Of a stretch of DNA of 64,000 nucleotides, positions 9,628 through 19,142 are shown in pieces. The stretch is from assembly GCA_023301465.1 (NCBI GenBank), contig JALZUQ010000010.1, forward strand, positions 1-64,000, in the 5' to 3' direction. Made by a program: the position numbers and the translations under genes. The notes below the pieces were generated by a model that saw only the letters and a list, made by a program, of their open reading frames with translations, ran no database searches and was not told the origin of the DNA. Source of the DNA: Oligoflexales bacterium (GTDB taxonomy: Bacteria > Bdellovibrionota_B > Oligoflexia > Oligoflexales > JALZUQ01). Every line of letters begins with the position of its first letter. Positions within the stretch are counted from its first letter, which is position 1.

Positions 9628-10865
9628 TTTTTGCTCTCACGAATAAGAGCCCCTAAAACACGTTTTCTAGCAGCCTTGACTTGAGATTGTTTGTAACGGT
9701 AGTGAGAAGCTTTTCCGGATATAGCTTCTTGGTATGCATTATTATGGAGTATCTGAATTTCAAAAGGAAAAAAAACTTTTAGTTCACGATAATCTGTTAA
9801 CTCAGGCCAATCCAGTACGTAATCTATGATTTTTTGAGTCTCAGCCTGACTTTGATCACTAGCTTTGTCTACTTGGTTTAACTTAAAATTTTCTAGCTTC
9901 TCTATCCATTCTAAACGTTTATTTTGTGACGTAACAAGTTGTCTACATGTTAGTTGAATGGACTTATAACTATTGGATGAGTGAGGATTAACAGACCTCA
10001 TGCCTTCATCAAGTGTTAATGCAATGTTAGAAAGCTTTTTGTGAAAATCATCACTTGATAGATCGTTTTGTCTGGATTCTTCTAAAAGAGACTCTAAACT
10101 CATCTTAAATCTCTCTATATCCATGACGCTATTGCGGCTTCTATTTGGATTACAGTTTGGGAAAGAGATCATGTGATATTGACTTAGTTTTTTTAAGACC
10201 TGAGCCATATCTTCAATAGTTTTTGTGACAATTCTAAAACCAAGTAAATCATAGATGGTTTCTGCTACGTTTGCTTTTTTATGTAGGAGTTTTAACACCA
10301 TAGAAGCAAGTGATTTTGGAGGTTTCCATTGAAATTCTTCGATTTCAATAAAATCAGATTTTTCACCAAAACACAAAGAGCCGCTTTTATTTGTGAATAT
10401 GTATTTTGACACCCTACTTTGCATCTGCTCTAAAGCTTTATTTTGATCCATAAAACGGGTCACACCCACCACATGAGAAAAAGTATGAATCACCCTGATA
10501 ATGGCACAAGCCCACTTTTGAGTTTGATTGTTTTCTTTTGAAAAATCTGAAGCCCATATCAATAGCTGACGCATGTCTTTACAATCAAGTACATGCTGAG
10601 GAGGTATCAAACCTTTTTGCCATTCTTTAGGGATTAAATGCTGCTGAATAAAATGAATCGACTGAATATAAACACCACCAAGAAACTTTAAGTCTTTTTT
10701 GTCTTGGATATCAAATCCATAAGCTAGCATAAACTCTTCGGCGTCACTGGTGTTGTGAATACTAAGTTGATCAAGGTCGATGGCACTTTTACCAGAAAGC
10801 ATGACTTCCATGGTTTGCCAAGGCAGCGTCCAAGAGTCAGCGTAATGTTGTGAGTGATCTTTCAT
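9624..10865 (-). CDS. Divergent RelA/SpoT synthetase-like protein
   Basis: YDLLGFRIVTKTIEDMAQVL; NSYKSIQLT; PFEIQILHNNAYQEAISGKASHYRYKQ resembles the RelA pattern VEVQIRT..H..AE.G.AAHW.YK. Confidence 0.6.
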   Translation of the reverse strand: MKDHSQHYADSWTLPWQTMEVMLSGKSAIDLDQLSIHNTSDAEEFMLAYGFDIQDKKDLKFLGGVYIQSIHFIQQHLIPKEWQKGLIPPQHVLDCKDMRQLLIWASDFSKENNQTQKWACAIIRVIHTFSHVVGVTRFMDQNKALEQMQSRVSKYIFTNKSGSLCFGEKSDFIEIEEFQWKPPKSLASMVLKLLHKKANVAETIYDLLGFRIVTKTIEDMAQVLKKLSQYHMISFPNCNPNRSRNSVMDIERFKMSLESLLEESRQNDLSSDDFHKKLSNIALTLDEGMRSVNPHSSNSYKSIQLTCRQLVTSQNKRLEWIEKLENFKLNQVDKASDQSQAETQKIIDYVLDWPELTDYRELKVFFPFEIQILHNNAYQEAISGKASHYRYKQSQVKAARKRVLGALIRESKK

Positions 10866-10952
10866 CTAGATATCATAAGTTATTTGAAACATGTTTTCTA
10901 TGCTTTATAAAACTCTTCCATGGCAAGCTTCTCCGCTTAACCTCAAACAAAA

Positions 10953-10988
10953 AACCTCGTCATTCTCATGATGAGTTTTGACGAGGTT
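10953..10988 (-). terminator. Rho-independent terminator (possibly bidirectional)
   Basis: AACCTCGTC...GACGAGGTT stem flanked by A- and T-rich runs, downstream of the 11011..11376 minus-strand gene. Confidence 0.7.
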
Positions 10989-11010
10989 CATTTTTAAGCA
11001 GGACTTTAAA

Positions 11011-11376
11011 TTATTTTCTTGAACCGCCTTCAACGCCTTTTTCAAGTGATGACGCTGATTGTTTCATTTCTATGATCCACTGAGTTCTCAGCTTGATAAA
11101 ATCGTAACCACGTTCAGGCTTTGCAGCACTAATAAAATTAGATAATGGCACTTTTGTTGAACCTGTTAAGTCAACACCATCTAAATCAATCTTCGTGCTA
11201 CCCTTCTTTTTTACTCTGTATCTTTTGGTCGTTACACGCTTATTTCCTTTGCGAACTTTTTTCTTCTTTTTCTTTTGTGCATATGCAGACCCATAATAGT
11301 CAGATCCCAAACTGGGTGAAATCATCATCAAACTAGCTACGATGAGAATGGTTTTTATTATCTTTATAAATTGCAT
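11011..11376 (-). CDS. Small basic hypothetical secreted protein
   Basis: 121 aa ORF with signal peptide, Lys/Arg-rich segment, followed by a terminator. Confidence 0.6.
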   Translation of the reverse strand: MQFIKIIKTILIVASLMMISPSLGSDYYGSAYAQKKKKKKVRKGNKRVTTKRYRVKKKGSTKIDLDGVDLTGSTKVPLSNFISAAKPERGYDFIKLRTQWIIEMKQSASSLEKGVEGGSRK

Positions 11377-11700
11377 ACAGCCTCCTGATATCCTTACGGA
11401 AGATTAGGTAAATCACTTGAATTTTTGACATGAATGCCTAAAATCACTCTTAAAAAAACCTGCCTCAATGAGAGGCTTAGTCTATTTTAGCATATTTTAT
11501 TTATGAATATAAACTAAAGCAAATCATTCACATACATCTGAAACTAGGCAGTATTTTTCCTATTCTTGAAAACCACTGAATGCACAGAAATCTTAAAAGA
11601 CTTGTGAAAAGACCAAATGAGAAGATCTTGATAAAAATGAAAGTTCTTGAAACTAAGGTATAATAAAGAGTACGAGGCAAACTCAAGAAAAGGTCCAAAC

Positions 11701-12639
11701 ATGGCAAAGTATTTCTTAATTTTTATCAGTTCATTTTTTTTGTACACGCAACTTTGCTTAGCAGTGGTTTATCATAAACCATTTTTAAGAGTACAAGGCA
11801 CTATTAGTGAGATGAAAGTGGACCCAAAAGGCAACTGGCTTGCTTATATTGATAAAGACGACAAAAAGCTTAAAATCATGGAATACCGGTCTGGAAAAAC
11901 TTATGTTGTGACTAACCTGCAAGTCAATAACTCTTTCTTTTTTGCTCCAGATGGCTACAGGTTATTCTATAGAGAGATTTTTAAGACGCAAAAAAACGAG
12001 ACCCATTCAAACATCAAGGTTTATGATACTTTTTCAAAAAAGAACACCCTAGTTGAAGCATTGCCTTACGCAACCGGTTTTTTGACCTATGACCCTAAAG
12101 ACCTGAAGATGAGAATGCTTCATGCTGGTGGCGTAAAGTCCAAAAAAATATTTTATGCAGGACAAAGGCTTGCTCAATGGCAAAAAGCTCAACGCACCCA
12201 AGTAGGTAGTTGGCTTGCAAACCGTGGAGGAGTTACATGGCTCACCATGAACGGGCTGAAAATGAAAAAAATACATGAAGATCAAAAGTACAAGATAGAA
12301 GCATTTAAATTATCATCCGATGGGAAAGCTATTGCTTGGGAAACCGACAAGCAAGATGTCTATATCAGCTATGAAGGCGACGCACCTGTCTTTGTTGGAA
12401 AAGGCCGTGACCCAAGCTGGCACCCACATAAGAGACTACTCGTCTTTGCTGGTGCAAGATTAGTTGCAAAAAACGTCATTCGTAACTACGATATCAAAGT
12501 TGTGAACATTCGTGGAAAAGGTGAGTTTGTTACAAACTCCCAACACTCTAGTGAGAGATGGCCTTTGTGGATGCCTGATGGCAAAAACTTGATTTACACA
12601 AAAGCCAAAACCAATGATATTTACAAAGTAGCTTTTTAA
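11701..12639 (+). CDS. TolB-like beta-propeller secreted protein
   Basis: Signal peptide; repeated SxDGKxIAWxT-like blades; start at MAKYFLIF. Confidence 0.65.
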   Translation: MAKYFLIFISSFFLYTQLCLAVVYHKPFLRVQGTISEMKVDPKGNWLAYIDKDDKKLKIMEYRSGKTYVVTNLQVNNSFFFAPDGYRLFYREIFKTQKNETHSNIKVYDTFSKKNTLVEALPYATGFLTYDPKDLKMRMLHAGGVKSKKIFYAGQRLAQWQKAQRTQVGSWLANRGGVTWLTMNGLKMKKIHEDQKYKIEAFKLSSDGKAIAWETDKQDVYISYEGDAPVFVGKGRDPSWHPHKRLLVFAGARLVAKNVIRNYDIKVVNIRGKGEFVTNSQHSSERWPLWMPDGKNLIYTKAKTNDIYKVAF

Positions 12640-12685
12640 ATAATCGAAAGCTTATAATAATGACCCCCGCCGAAAGAGGTGCCGT

Positions 12686-13282
12686 ATTCTTAACGTTCAA
12701 AAACTTTCTTATGATTACGGTATAGGAACACTTTACACACTATCTGATCAGTTTAAGGCTGGAGACATCATCAAAGTAGAAGGGCCAAACGGTAGCGGCA
12801 AATCCACCTTTCTAAAACAACTAGCAGGCATTCTTCCTGCTGACAAATCATCCATACAAATCAATCAAGGTGAGTTCAAAAGTGCTTTCGCATACCTCGC
12901 TGCTGACCACAACAACTTACACCTAAACTTAAACGCCATTTCTAACCTTCAATTATGGCAAAAAATATTTGGGCATAGCTCTATTGATTTAAATGCACTG
13001 CTTGCGAGCTGGGGCCTTCCAAATACAAAAGAAATCCACTCTTTAACAGTAAGACAATTTTCTACTGGAATGAAAAGACGCTTATCGCTTGCAATCACGG
13101 AAGTCATTAGACCTTACTGCCTTCTTTTGGATGAACCATCTTTTGGCTTAGACACGAAAGGTAATACCATTCTTGAGGAATATATCTTAAAAGCAAGAGA
13201 GCGAAAACAAATCCTTTTTGTTGTGAACCATCAGAGCATGAGTATCAACTTTGATAAAACTTTGGAGTTTGGTGAATCATGA
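12686..13282 (+). CDS. ccmA: Heme exporter ATP-binding protein CcmA
   Basis: Manual frame: ILNVQKLSYDYG...VEGPNGSGKSTFLKQLAGIL...VRQFSTGMKRRLSLA...CLLLDEPSFGLD; continuous with the 13070 ORF; probable ATT start after AAAGAGGT. Confidence 0.8.
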   Translation: MLNVQKLSYDYGIGTLYTLSDQFKAGDIIKVEGPNGSGKSTFLKQLAGILPADKSSIQINQGEFKSAFAYLAADHNNLHLNLNAISNLQLWQKIFGHSSIDLNALLASWGLPNTKEIHSLTVRQFSTGMKRRLSLAITEVIRPYCLLLDEPSFGLDTKGNTILEEYILKARERKQILFVVNHQSMSINFDKTLEFGES

Positions 13283-13986
13283 AATCTTATCTTATTTTTC
13301 TAAGGTTTTACCTTCAATCAAGCAGTAAAAAACTAGATGGCTTTATTGGCCCAATGTTATTTTCCATCACAACTATTGTGTTATTCCAATTTGCATACGG
13401 ACATATTCAAGACATTACCAGACAAGAAATGGCGATTGGTCAGCTTCATCTTTCTGTGCTTCTTGGTATGTTTATTTTCTTTCTGAGAAGCTTTGCAGTG
13501 GATACAGAAGATGGCTTTATCACTCACATTCGTGTAACCGACGCCCCAAAGACAAGCTGGTTTCTAGCAAAACTCACTCAAGTGTTTATTTGGCTGATGT
13601 TACTGGCTACATTGAATATCGTTGCCGTTGGAATTCTTTGGCACTCTTCCATCTGGGATCTTGTGAACATCCAGACAGCCACCATCACTATTGTTAATAT
13701 TTTAGGCATTAGTGCATTAGGCCTTTTGGTCATCTTTGCTGTCCATCTGTCCTCTATTATGGAAATCATTTTTTCTCTTATCTTCTTCCCTCTTTCTACT
13801 CCGCTCTTTCTTTGCTCTATCCAGTGTTGGAGCGAAATCGCAAAATCTGGAGAAACCACCGAATTATCTACGAATTGGGCTATGGCAAGTATCTCAATCA
13901 GTGTTATATTACTCACCATAAGTATTTTACTCATTGGAGAGCTCTTACAACCGCAAAGAGAAACCCAAAAAGTAGAAAACAAATAA
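13279..13986 (+). CDS. ccmB: Heme exporter membrane protein CcmB
   Basis: Six-TM topology; 4-nt overlap with ccmA and upstream of ccmC. Confidence 0.8.
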   Translation: MKSYLIFLRFYLQSSSKKLDGFIGPMLFSITTIVLFQFAYGHIQDITRQEMAIGQLHLSVLLGMFIFFLRSFAVDTEDGFITHIRVTDAPKTSWFLAKLTQVFIWLMLLATLNIVAVGILWHSSIWDLVNIQTATITIVNILGISALGLLVIFAVHLSSIMEIIFSLIFFPLSTPLFLCSIQCWSEIAKSGETTELSTNWAMASISISVILLTISILLIGELLQPQRETQKVENK

Positions 13987-14008
13987 AAATATAGAGAAGA
14001 GAAAATTT

Positions 14009-14707
14009 ATGGAAAAAAAACTCAGTAACTCATTTCTCATGTTCAGTTTTGTCATACTTCACGTATTATTTGGGCTGTGGATTTACACTTTGTTCTACGC
14101 CCCTTACGAAGCAAATATGGGAGAAGTTTACAGGGTTCTTTATGTTCATGTTCCAGTAGCATTTGCTGCTTTTTTATCTGCATTTGTTTTGGCTTTTTAT
14201 TCCATCAAATCTTTTCGCTCTGCGAATAAATCTTTTGTCATCTACCAAAAAGCTTGTGCAGACGTTGGACTATTGATGACTGTTCTTACCCTTGCCACCG
14301 GAAGTATCTGGGCAAAGCCAACTTGGGGAACATGGTGGGAATGGGACCCTCGCCTTACAACAACGCTATTACTAGCCATCTTATTTTTGGCGTTTATCAT
14401 GTTTTATCACTCCGTAGAAGAGTGGCAAGTAAAGCGTAAAGTCTGTTCTGTCATTGGTATTTTAATTGCTATCAATGTTCCCATCGTTTACCAAAGCGTA
14501 AAGTGGTGGAGGTCGATTCACCAACCTCAAAGCCTGATGCGTGAAGGTGGTTCTAGTATTTCACCTGAAATCCGCTACCCTCTTTTGGCCTGCATTGCTG
14601 TCATGCTTATCCTCACTTATTGTACTCTTAAGGTACGCTACCTATACTTAGAACTAAAAGATCAAAATGAAATGAAAGCCCTACAATCTTTAAAAGGAGG
14701 TCGCTAG
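14009..14707 (+). CDS. ccmC: Heme exporter protein CcmC
   Basis: WGTWWEWDPRLTTTLLL tryptophan-rich motif, multi-TM. Confidence 0.92.
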   Translation: MEKKLSNSFLMFSFVILHVLFGLWIYTLFYAPYEANMGEVYRVLYVHVPVAFAAFLSAFVLAFYSIKSFRSANKSFVIYQKACADVGLLMTVLTLATGSIWAKPTWGTWWEWDPRLTTTLLLAILFLAFIMFYHSVEEWQVKRKVCSVIGILIAINVPIVYQSVKWWRSIHQPQSLMREGGSSISPEIRYPLLACIAVMLILTYCTLKVRYLYLELKDQNEMKALQSLKGGR

Positions 14708-14868
14708 TGGAACCCATACATTATGTATATATGGCTTACTTATTGGTAATCCTTTCTTGTGAGCTTTATCTTTTTTATAATGTTTACCTTTATTTTAAAG
14801 CACAAAAAATCAGTGAAATAACTCACGAGATGGACAGTCAACAAAACAATGAGGGGAGAAACTCATGA
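14707..14868 (+). CDS. ccmD: CcmD-like small membrane protein (absent from ORF track)
   Basis: GTG start overlapping the ccmC stop (TAGTG): VEPIHYVYMAYLLVILSCELYLFYNVYLYFKAQKISEITHEMDSQQNNEGRNS*; stop overlaps the ccmE ATG. Confidence 0.6.
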   Translation: MEPIHYVYMAYLLVILSCELYLFYNVYLYFKAQKISEITHEMDSQQNNEGRNS

Positions 14869-15317
14869 ACTCAAAACAACTAAAGTGGTTTATAGGTGGT
14901 GGGGTTATCTTAATTGCATTTGCAATTTTAATGACTTTGAATATGGGAGATGGACTTGTTTTCTTTTTTACTCCCTCTGAAGCCTATGCCAAAGGTGCAG
15001 CTATTGAAAACAAAACAGTTAGAGTCGCTGGCATGGTTCAAACTGGCAGCAAGAAGTGGGATAGTAAAACCTTAGATCTGAAGTTCACACTGACTGATTT
15101 TGAAGGCCACGATTACCATGTTTCTCACTATGGCTCTCCTCCAGATCTATTCAAAGAAAATCAAGGTGTCATCGTTGAAGGCCTTGTAAACAACTCAAAA
15201 AAAATCATACAAAGCAAAAAACTCATGGTAAAACACTCTGAAGAATACAGAGTCCCCAAAGATGAAAGCTTCGATAAAGAAATGCTCCAAAGATCCATTT
15301 TCAAAGGTGAAAACTAA
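14865..15317 (+). CDS. ccmE: Cytochrome c maturation protein CcmE
   Basis: TM anchor then OB-fold KTVRVAGMVQTGS...LTDFEG...V.YGSPPDLFKENQGVIVEG. Confidence 0.85.
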   Translation: MNSKQLKWFIGGGVILIAFAILMTLNMGDGLVFFFTPSEAYAKGAAIENKTVRVAGMVQTGSKKWDSKTLDLKFTLTDFEGHDYHVSHYGSPPDLFKENQGVIVEGLVNNSKKIIQSKKLMVKHSEEYRVPKDESFDKEMLQRSIFKGEN

Positions 15318-15320
15318 ACC

Positions 15321-15881
15321 GTGAGCCAGCAAAAAAATCATTTCTTTGCAGTGTTTACGATAGGCATTATCGGAGTTTGTGTCATTGCATTACTCTATAT
15401 CGCACTAGGTCAAAACCCAAAAAAAGTAGCTTCCGCACTTCTTGGCAAACAAATGCCTGCTTTTGAGCTATCCACTTTACAAAAACCTTCTATCGTTGAA
15501 TATCAACCGGGTGAAACTTTTTCTTCCGCAGAATTTAAAGGCCGCCCTCTTCTCATTAATTTTTGGGCTAGTTGGTGTGTTAGCTGCAGGCAAGAAGCAC
15601 AAGAACTTGAGAGACTTCACAGACACTTTAAAGATGATCTACTAGTAGTAGGCATTGCCATCCAAGACACCAAAGAGTTAGCCATGAGTTTTGCTCGTCG
15701 TTATGGAAAGACATACCTACTTGGCCTTGATAATAGTGGGGACGCATCCATTGAGTATGGAGTGATTGGTGTCCCAGAGAGTTTTCTTGTGGATAAAACC
15801 GGAAAAATTGTCCATAAAATTTCAGGGCCTATTACATTAAACGAAATTACCGAACTCGTGCGTGAGCTAAAACTACTTTAG
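15321..15881 (+). CDS. TlpA/CcmG-like thiol-disulfide oxidoreductase
   Basis: WASWCVSCRQE CxxC motif; GVIGVPESFLVDKTGKI; TM anchor. Confidence 0.82.
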   Translation: MSQQKNHFFAVFTIGIIGVCVIALLYIALGQNPKKVASALLGKQMPAFELSTLQKPSIVEYQPGETFSSAEFKGRPLLINFWASWCVSCRQEAQELERLHRHFKDDLLVVGIAIQDTKELAMSFARRYGKTYLLGLDNSGDASIEYGVIGVPESFLVDKTGKIVHKISGPITLNEITELVRELKLL

Positions 15882-16111
15882 CCCTGCCCCCTAAAACTCG
15901 ACCTCTTTTTTTTACCATTAAAATCAGTTGCTTATAAAGTCAATTTAGCTTCTTTCTCTGTTACCCCCCATGTATTTCTCTTTCAACAACAGTTGTGGTA
16001 AACGATCATCCGGCAGATGATGCTAAAAAGAATGAACTTCAGGCCATATTGATTTCTAATTATCGCCATCACCGCAACACAGACCTTTTATCCAAAACCA
16101 AGGAAGACACT

Positions 16112-16810
16112 ATGGAAATCAACGAACTCTCAGAAAGCACTATCAAAACTCTCACTAGTCATTGGGAATGCGAACTTGGTGAGAGCAAAAGCATCCAGTT
16201 TATTCAAGAACTGTTAGAGAAGCACCCTAATCTACTTGAAGTAAGACACCGCCTAGCAAACATCATGATTGAAGCGGAAGACCTCGATGGTGCTGAAGCA
16301 ATGATTCAAGAGACTCGCAAGCTTTTTCCTCAAGATAAAGATTATGTCTTGGACTTAGCTCATCTTTACTTTTTTAGAGATGATTTTGATAACGCTTATA
16401 AGTATGCTGTCGAAGCTGAGAAAATTGACCTTACCAGTGGTGTGATTTTTTATATTCTTGCTGAAAAACAAATCCAAGCCGATAATAAACTAGAAGGCCA
16501 AAGTTTATTGCTGGAAGGCATCTTAAACTTTCCACATGCTATTCAAAACTTGGAACGAGCCGTTGAAGAACAAGGCGAGAAATACTTTGCTCCAGATGAA
16601 GAAGCTCCTAACCCGATGAGTGAAGACGAACAAAAAGACATGGTTCAGTTTATTGGGGAAAATCTTGAAAAAGCTGGAAGCTGTGACCATACTTTCCGTT
16701 TTAGTTATGAATGGTCTGAGAAAGCAGAAATCAATTTTACTCAATTAGCCATGTATTTAAACTCAAACGATGGCTTTTGTGACTGTGAAGTTCACGAGAC
16801 TAACTCTTAA
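16112..16810 (+). CDS. TPR-containing protein
   Basis: Helical repeats (HRLANIMIEAEDLDGAEAMIQETRKLFP, DLAHLYFFRDDFDNAYKYAVEAEKID); internal ATG at 16112 preferred. Confidence 0.55.
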   Translation: MEINELSESTIKTLTSHWECELGESKSIQFIQELLEKHPNLLEVRHRLANIMIEAEDLDGAEAMIQETRKLFPQDKDYVLDLAHLYFFRDDFDNAYKYAVEAEKIDLTSGVIFYILAEKQIQADNKLEGQSLLLEGILNFPHAIQNLERAVEEQGEKYFAPDEEAPNPMSEDEQKDMVQFIGENLEKAGSCDHTFRFSYEWSEKAEINFTQLAMYLNSNDGFCDCEVHETNS

Positions 16811-17633
16811 GTAGCTCTCTTAAATCTTTTTGAAGTTGATCACCTAGTTGCATTTTCCAGCTAGGTGATTTTTTTTCAAAGAATGCCGTTAGCCCTTCTT
16901 GACCTGACTCACTCATACGAGCATTTGCAATATACTCGGTTGTGGTTTCTTTGATACTTTTTGTTGATAAAAGATCTCTTTGCATTTGTTTTAACTCTGT
17001 TTGCCTTTCACCGCATGCAGCCAAAAGTAGATTTAATTTTTGTATCAAAGCTTCATCAAGCTCTTCTTTTTGAACAACCTCTGTCACTAAACCACCGCTT
17101 TTGGCTTCTTGTGCTTCGACAACTCTCGCCGTGAGAGACCAATCGGATAACACACGCGGCTCCAGAACCCTCTCTAGGTATGGATAGATAACAGCAGGCA
17201 ACAACCCAATTTTTACTTCACTCAAACAAAATCTACTTTTGGTTTCACATAAAACTATGTCACTAGCAGCAGCCAAACCAACCGCACCACCATAACAAGC
17301 CCCTTGAACCACACTGATTGTCGGGCAAGGTGTGTTGACTAAAGAAGAGAATAAAAGATCAAGTTTCTTGGCGTCTTCAAGGTTTTGTTCTTTTGAAAGT
17401 TTCGAAGATTCTTTCATCCAATTTAAGTCTGCACCTGCACTAAAGTGCTTTCCAGATGAAATAAGCACCAAAGCTCTGCAATGGGCGTCTGTCTCTATTA
17501 GGTGTTGATATAGAGCGTCTAAAATCTCAGCATTCATCGCACCTGCTTTTTCGGGGCGATTGATTTGAAGGATCTTAATATAGGCATCATGCTGACCTTC
17601 TAGCTTCCATTGGTGGCATAAAACACTGCTCAT
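16800..17633 (-). CDS. Enoyl-CoA hydratase/isomerase family protein
   Basis: INRPEKAGAMNAE, GKHFSAGADLNWM, QGACYGGAVGLAAASDI motifs. Confidence 0.85.
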   Translation of the reverse strand: MSSVLCHQWKLEGQHDAYIKILQINRPEKAGAMNAEILDALYQHLIETDAHCRALVLISSGKHFSAGADLNWMKESSKLSKEQNLEDAKKLDLLFSSLVNTPCPTISVVQGACYGGAVGLAAASDIVLCETKSRFCLSEVKIGLLPAVIYPYLERVLEPRVLSDWSLTARVVEAQEAKSGGLVTEVVQKEELDEALIQKLNLLLAACGERQTELKQMQRDLLSTKSIKETTTEYIANARMSESGQEGLTAFFEKKSPSWKMQLGDQLQKDLRELLKS

Positions 17634-17671
17634 TTCTTGATCCTTTTTGAGATATTGTTTAGGTTACTTAT

Positions 17672-18361
17672 ATGAAATTAGCCGATGCATTCCTAGATAT
17701 AAATCAACATGTTCCAAAGCAAGATTGCATATACTCTAAGCTTTTAAAAAATGCTGGAGTACCTCACGGTTTTATTCCCGCACCTGACGCTCCACCACCA
17801 GAAACGCTTATCATGCAACAAAAGCATACCACAGATATTGTTGAGATTAACGATAGGACTGTTCCGAGTATTGCCGATGGGTTGATATGTAAAATGGGTC
17901 GCCCCATCGCTGTTCAAACAGCTGACTGTGTACCTATTCTAACTTATCAACCAGACCATGTTGGGGCACTCCATTGTGGGTGGAAGGGAACGGCAGATGG
18001 CATGCTTGATGAGTATTTTCACTACTGCACGTCAAGGTCTCTAGATTTTAAAAAAAGTGTCTATGTACTGGGACCAGCTATTTATCCGCCGCATTATCAA
18101 ATCAGAAACGATGTCCTAAAAGAACTAAGCACTTGGGCTGGAAACGATATTTTAAAAGAGGCCACCACAAGAGAAGACGATGAACACCTGCAACTCGACC
18201 TATCAAAAGCAATTGTCCTATACTTACTTACAAAAGGAGTTCCACCCAAACAAATTGAGTGGATCAAAGTGAATACTTATACACACCCAAAGCTCCATAG
18301 CTATAGACGAGACGGAAAGTCTGCGGGCAGAAACTACAGTTGGATAAAACATGTTTCATAA
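17672..18361 (+). CDS. Polyphenol oxidase/laccase-domain purine nucleosidase family (YfiH/PgeF-like)
   Basis: QTADCVPI...GALHCGWKGTADGM...LGPAI...HSYRRDG. Confidence 0.83.
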   Translation: MKLADAFLDINQHVPKQDCIYSKLLKNAGVPHGFIPAPDAPPPETLIMQQKHTTDIVEINDRTVPSIADGLICKMGRPIAVQTADCVPILTYQPDHVGALHCGWKGTADGMLDEYFHYCTSRSLDFKKSVYVLGPAIYPPHYQIRNDVLKELSTWAGNDILKEATTREDDEHLQLDLSKAIVLYLLTKGVPPKQIEWIKVNTYTHPKLHSYRRDGKSAGRNYSWIKHVS

Positions 18362-19142
18362 AATCACTCCCACGAAAAACAAAATACCTGTGCTGATTTC
18401 ATCTCCTCATGCTGGCTTTGAATACCCGCTTTCAGAACAACCAAACCCAAACCCTGAGTACCTGCACGACAAGATTGATTGTGACTACGAGGTTCATAAA
18501 GTTTTGATGCCTATGCTAGACTCTGGTGCAACTATTTTATATTCCAAGTACTCACGTTATTTAATAGACCTCAATAGAGACCCTGTTCATAGCAAACCAC
18601 TCTATGATGATGGTAGATTAGCCCTAGGTTTAATTCCTGAAAAAACATTTTTAGGGAAAGACATCTACCCTATTAAAATTGAAAACGATATCAAGTCAGA
18701 ACGCACTCAAAAATACCACACACCATATCATTCTGAGATTCAAAAATTTATTGAATCCTCAAAAAAAGAATTCGGGCGAGCAATTGTGATTGAGCTACAT
18801 TCGATTTATCCGAACTTAGACCTTCTTTATCCCGAGCCGCTTCCTGATATCACTATGGGCACCCACCACCAAAAGTCTCTAGAACCTCGTTTACATCAAT
18901 CGTTAATGAACGCACTAGATGGCATTGATTTAAATATTGCTTGGAACAAACCGTTTGCAGGTGGTTTTATCACAAGAAATTACCATGATATTACAAATAA
19001 AGTTTATACGCTTCAGTTTGAAATTAATAAAAATCTGTACTTAGGGGAATCCAAGGAAGTTGATTCTAAAAAATTACTGAAACTACAATCTCAACTCATT
19101 CCAAAGCTGCAAGACTGGTTAGATACGGCGTGCTGTGATTAA
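18351..19142 (+). CDS. N-formylglutamate amidohydrolase family
   Basis: VLISSPHAGFEYP, YSRYLIDLNRDP, HTPYH, AIVIELHSI, GGFITRNYHD motifs. Confidence 0.8.
   Translation: MFHKITPTKNKIPVLISSPHAGFEYPLSEQPNPNPEYLHDKIDCDYEVHKVLMPMLDSGATILYSKYSRYLIDLNRDPVHSKPLYDDGRLALGLIPEKTFLGKDIYPIKIENDIKSERTQKYHTPYHSEIQKFIESSKKEFGRAIVIELHSIYPNLDLLYPEPLPDITMGTHHQKSLEPRLHQSLMNALDGIDLNIAWNKPFAGGFITRNYHDITNKVYTLQFEINKNLYLGESKEVDSKKLLKLQSQLIPKLQDWLDTACCD

Noticed and set aside
11430-11480. Short GCCTC/GAGGC hairpin before the TolB-like gene
   Set aside because: Only a 5-bp stem with weak T-run; insufficient to call a terminator
13578-13982. 134-aa minus-strand ORF antisense to ccmB
   Set aside because: Lies entirely within a well-supported membrane-protein gene; composition is as expected for a shadow ORF
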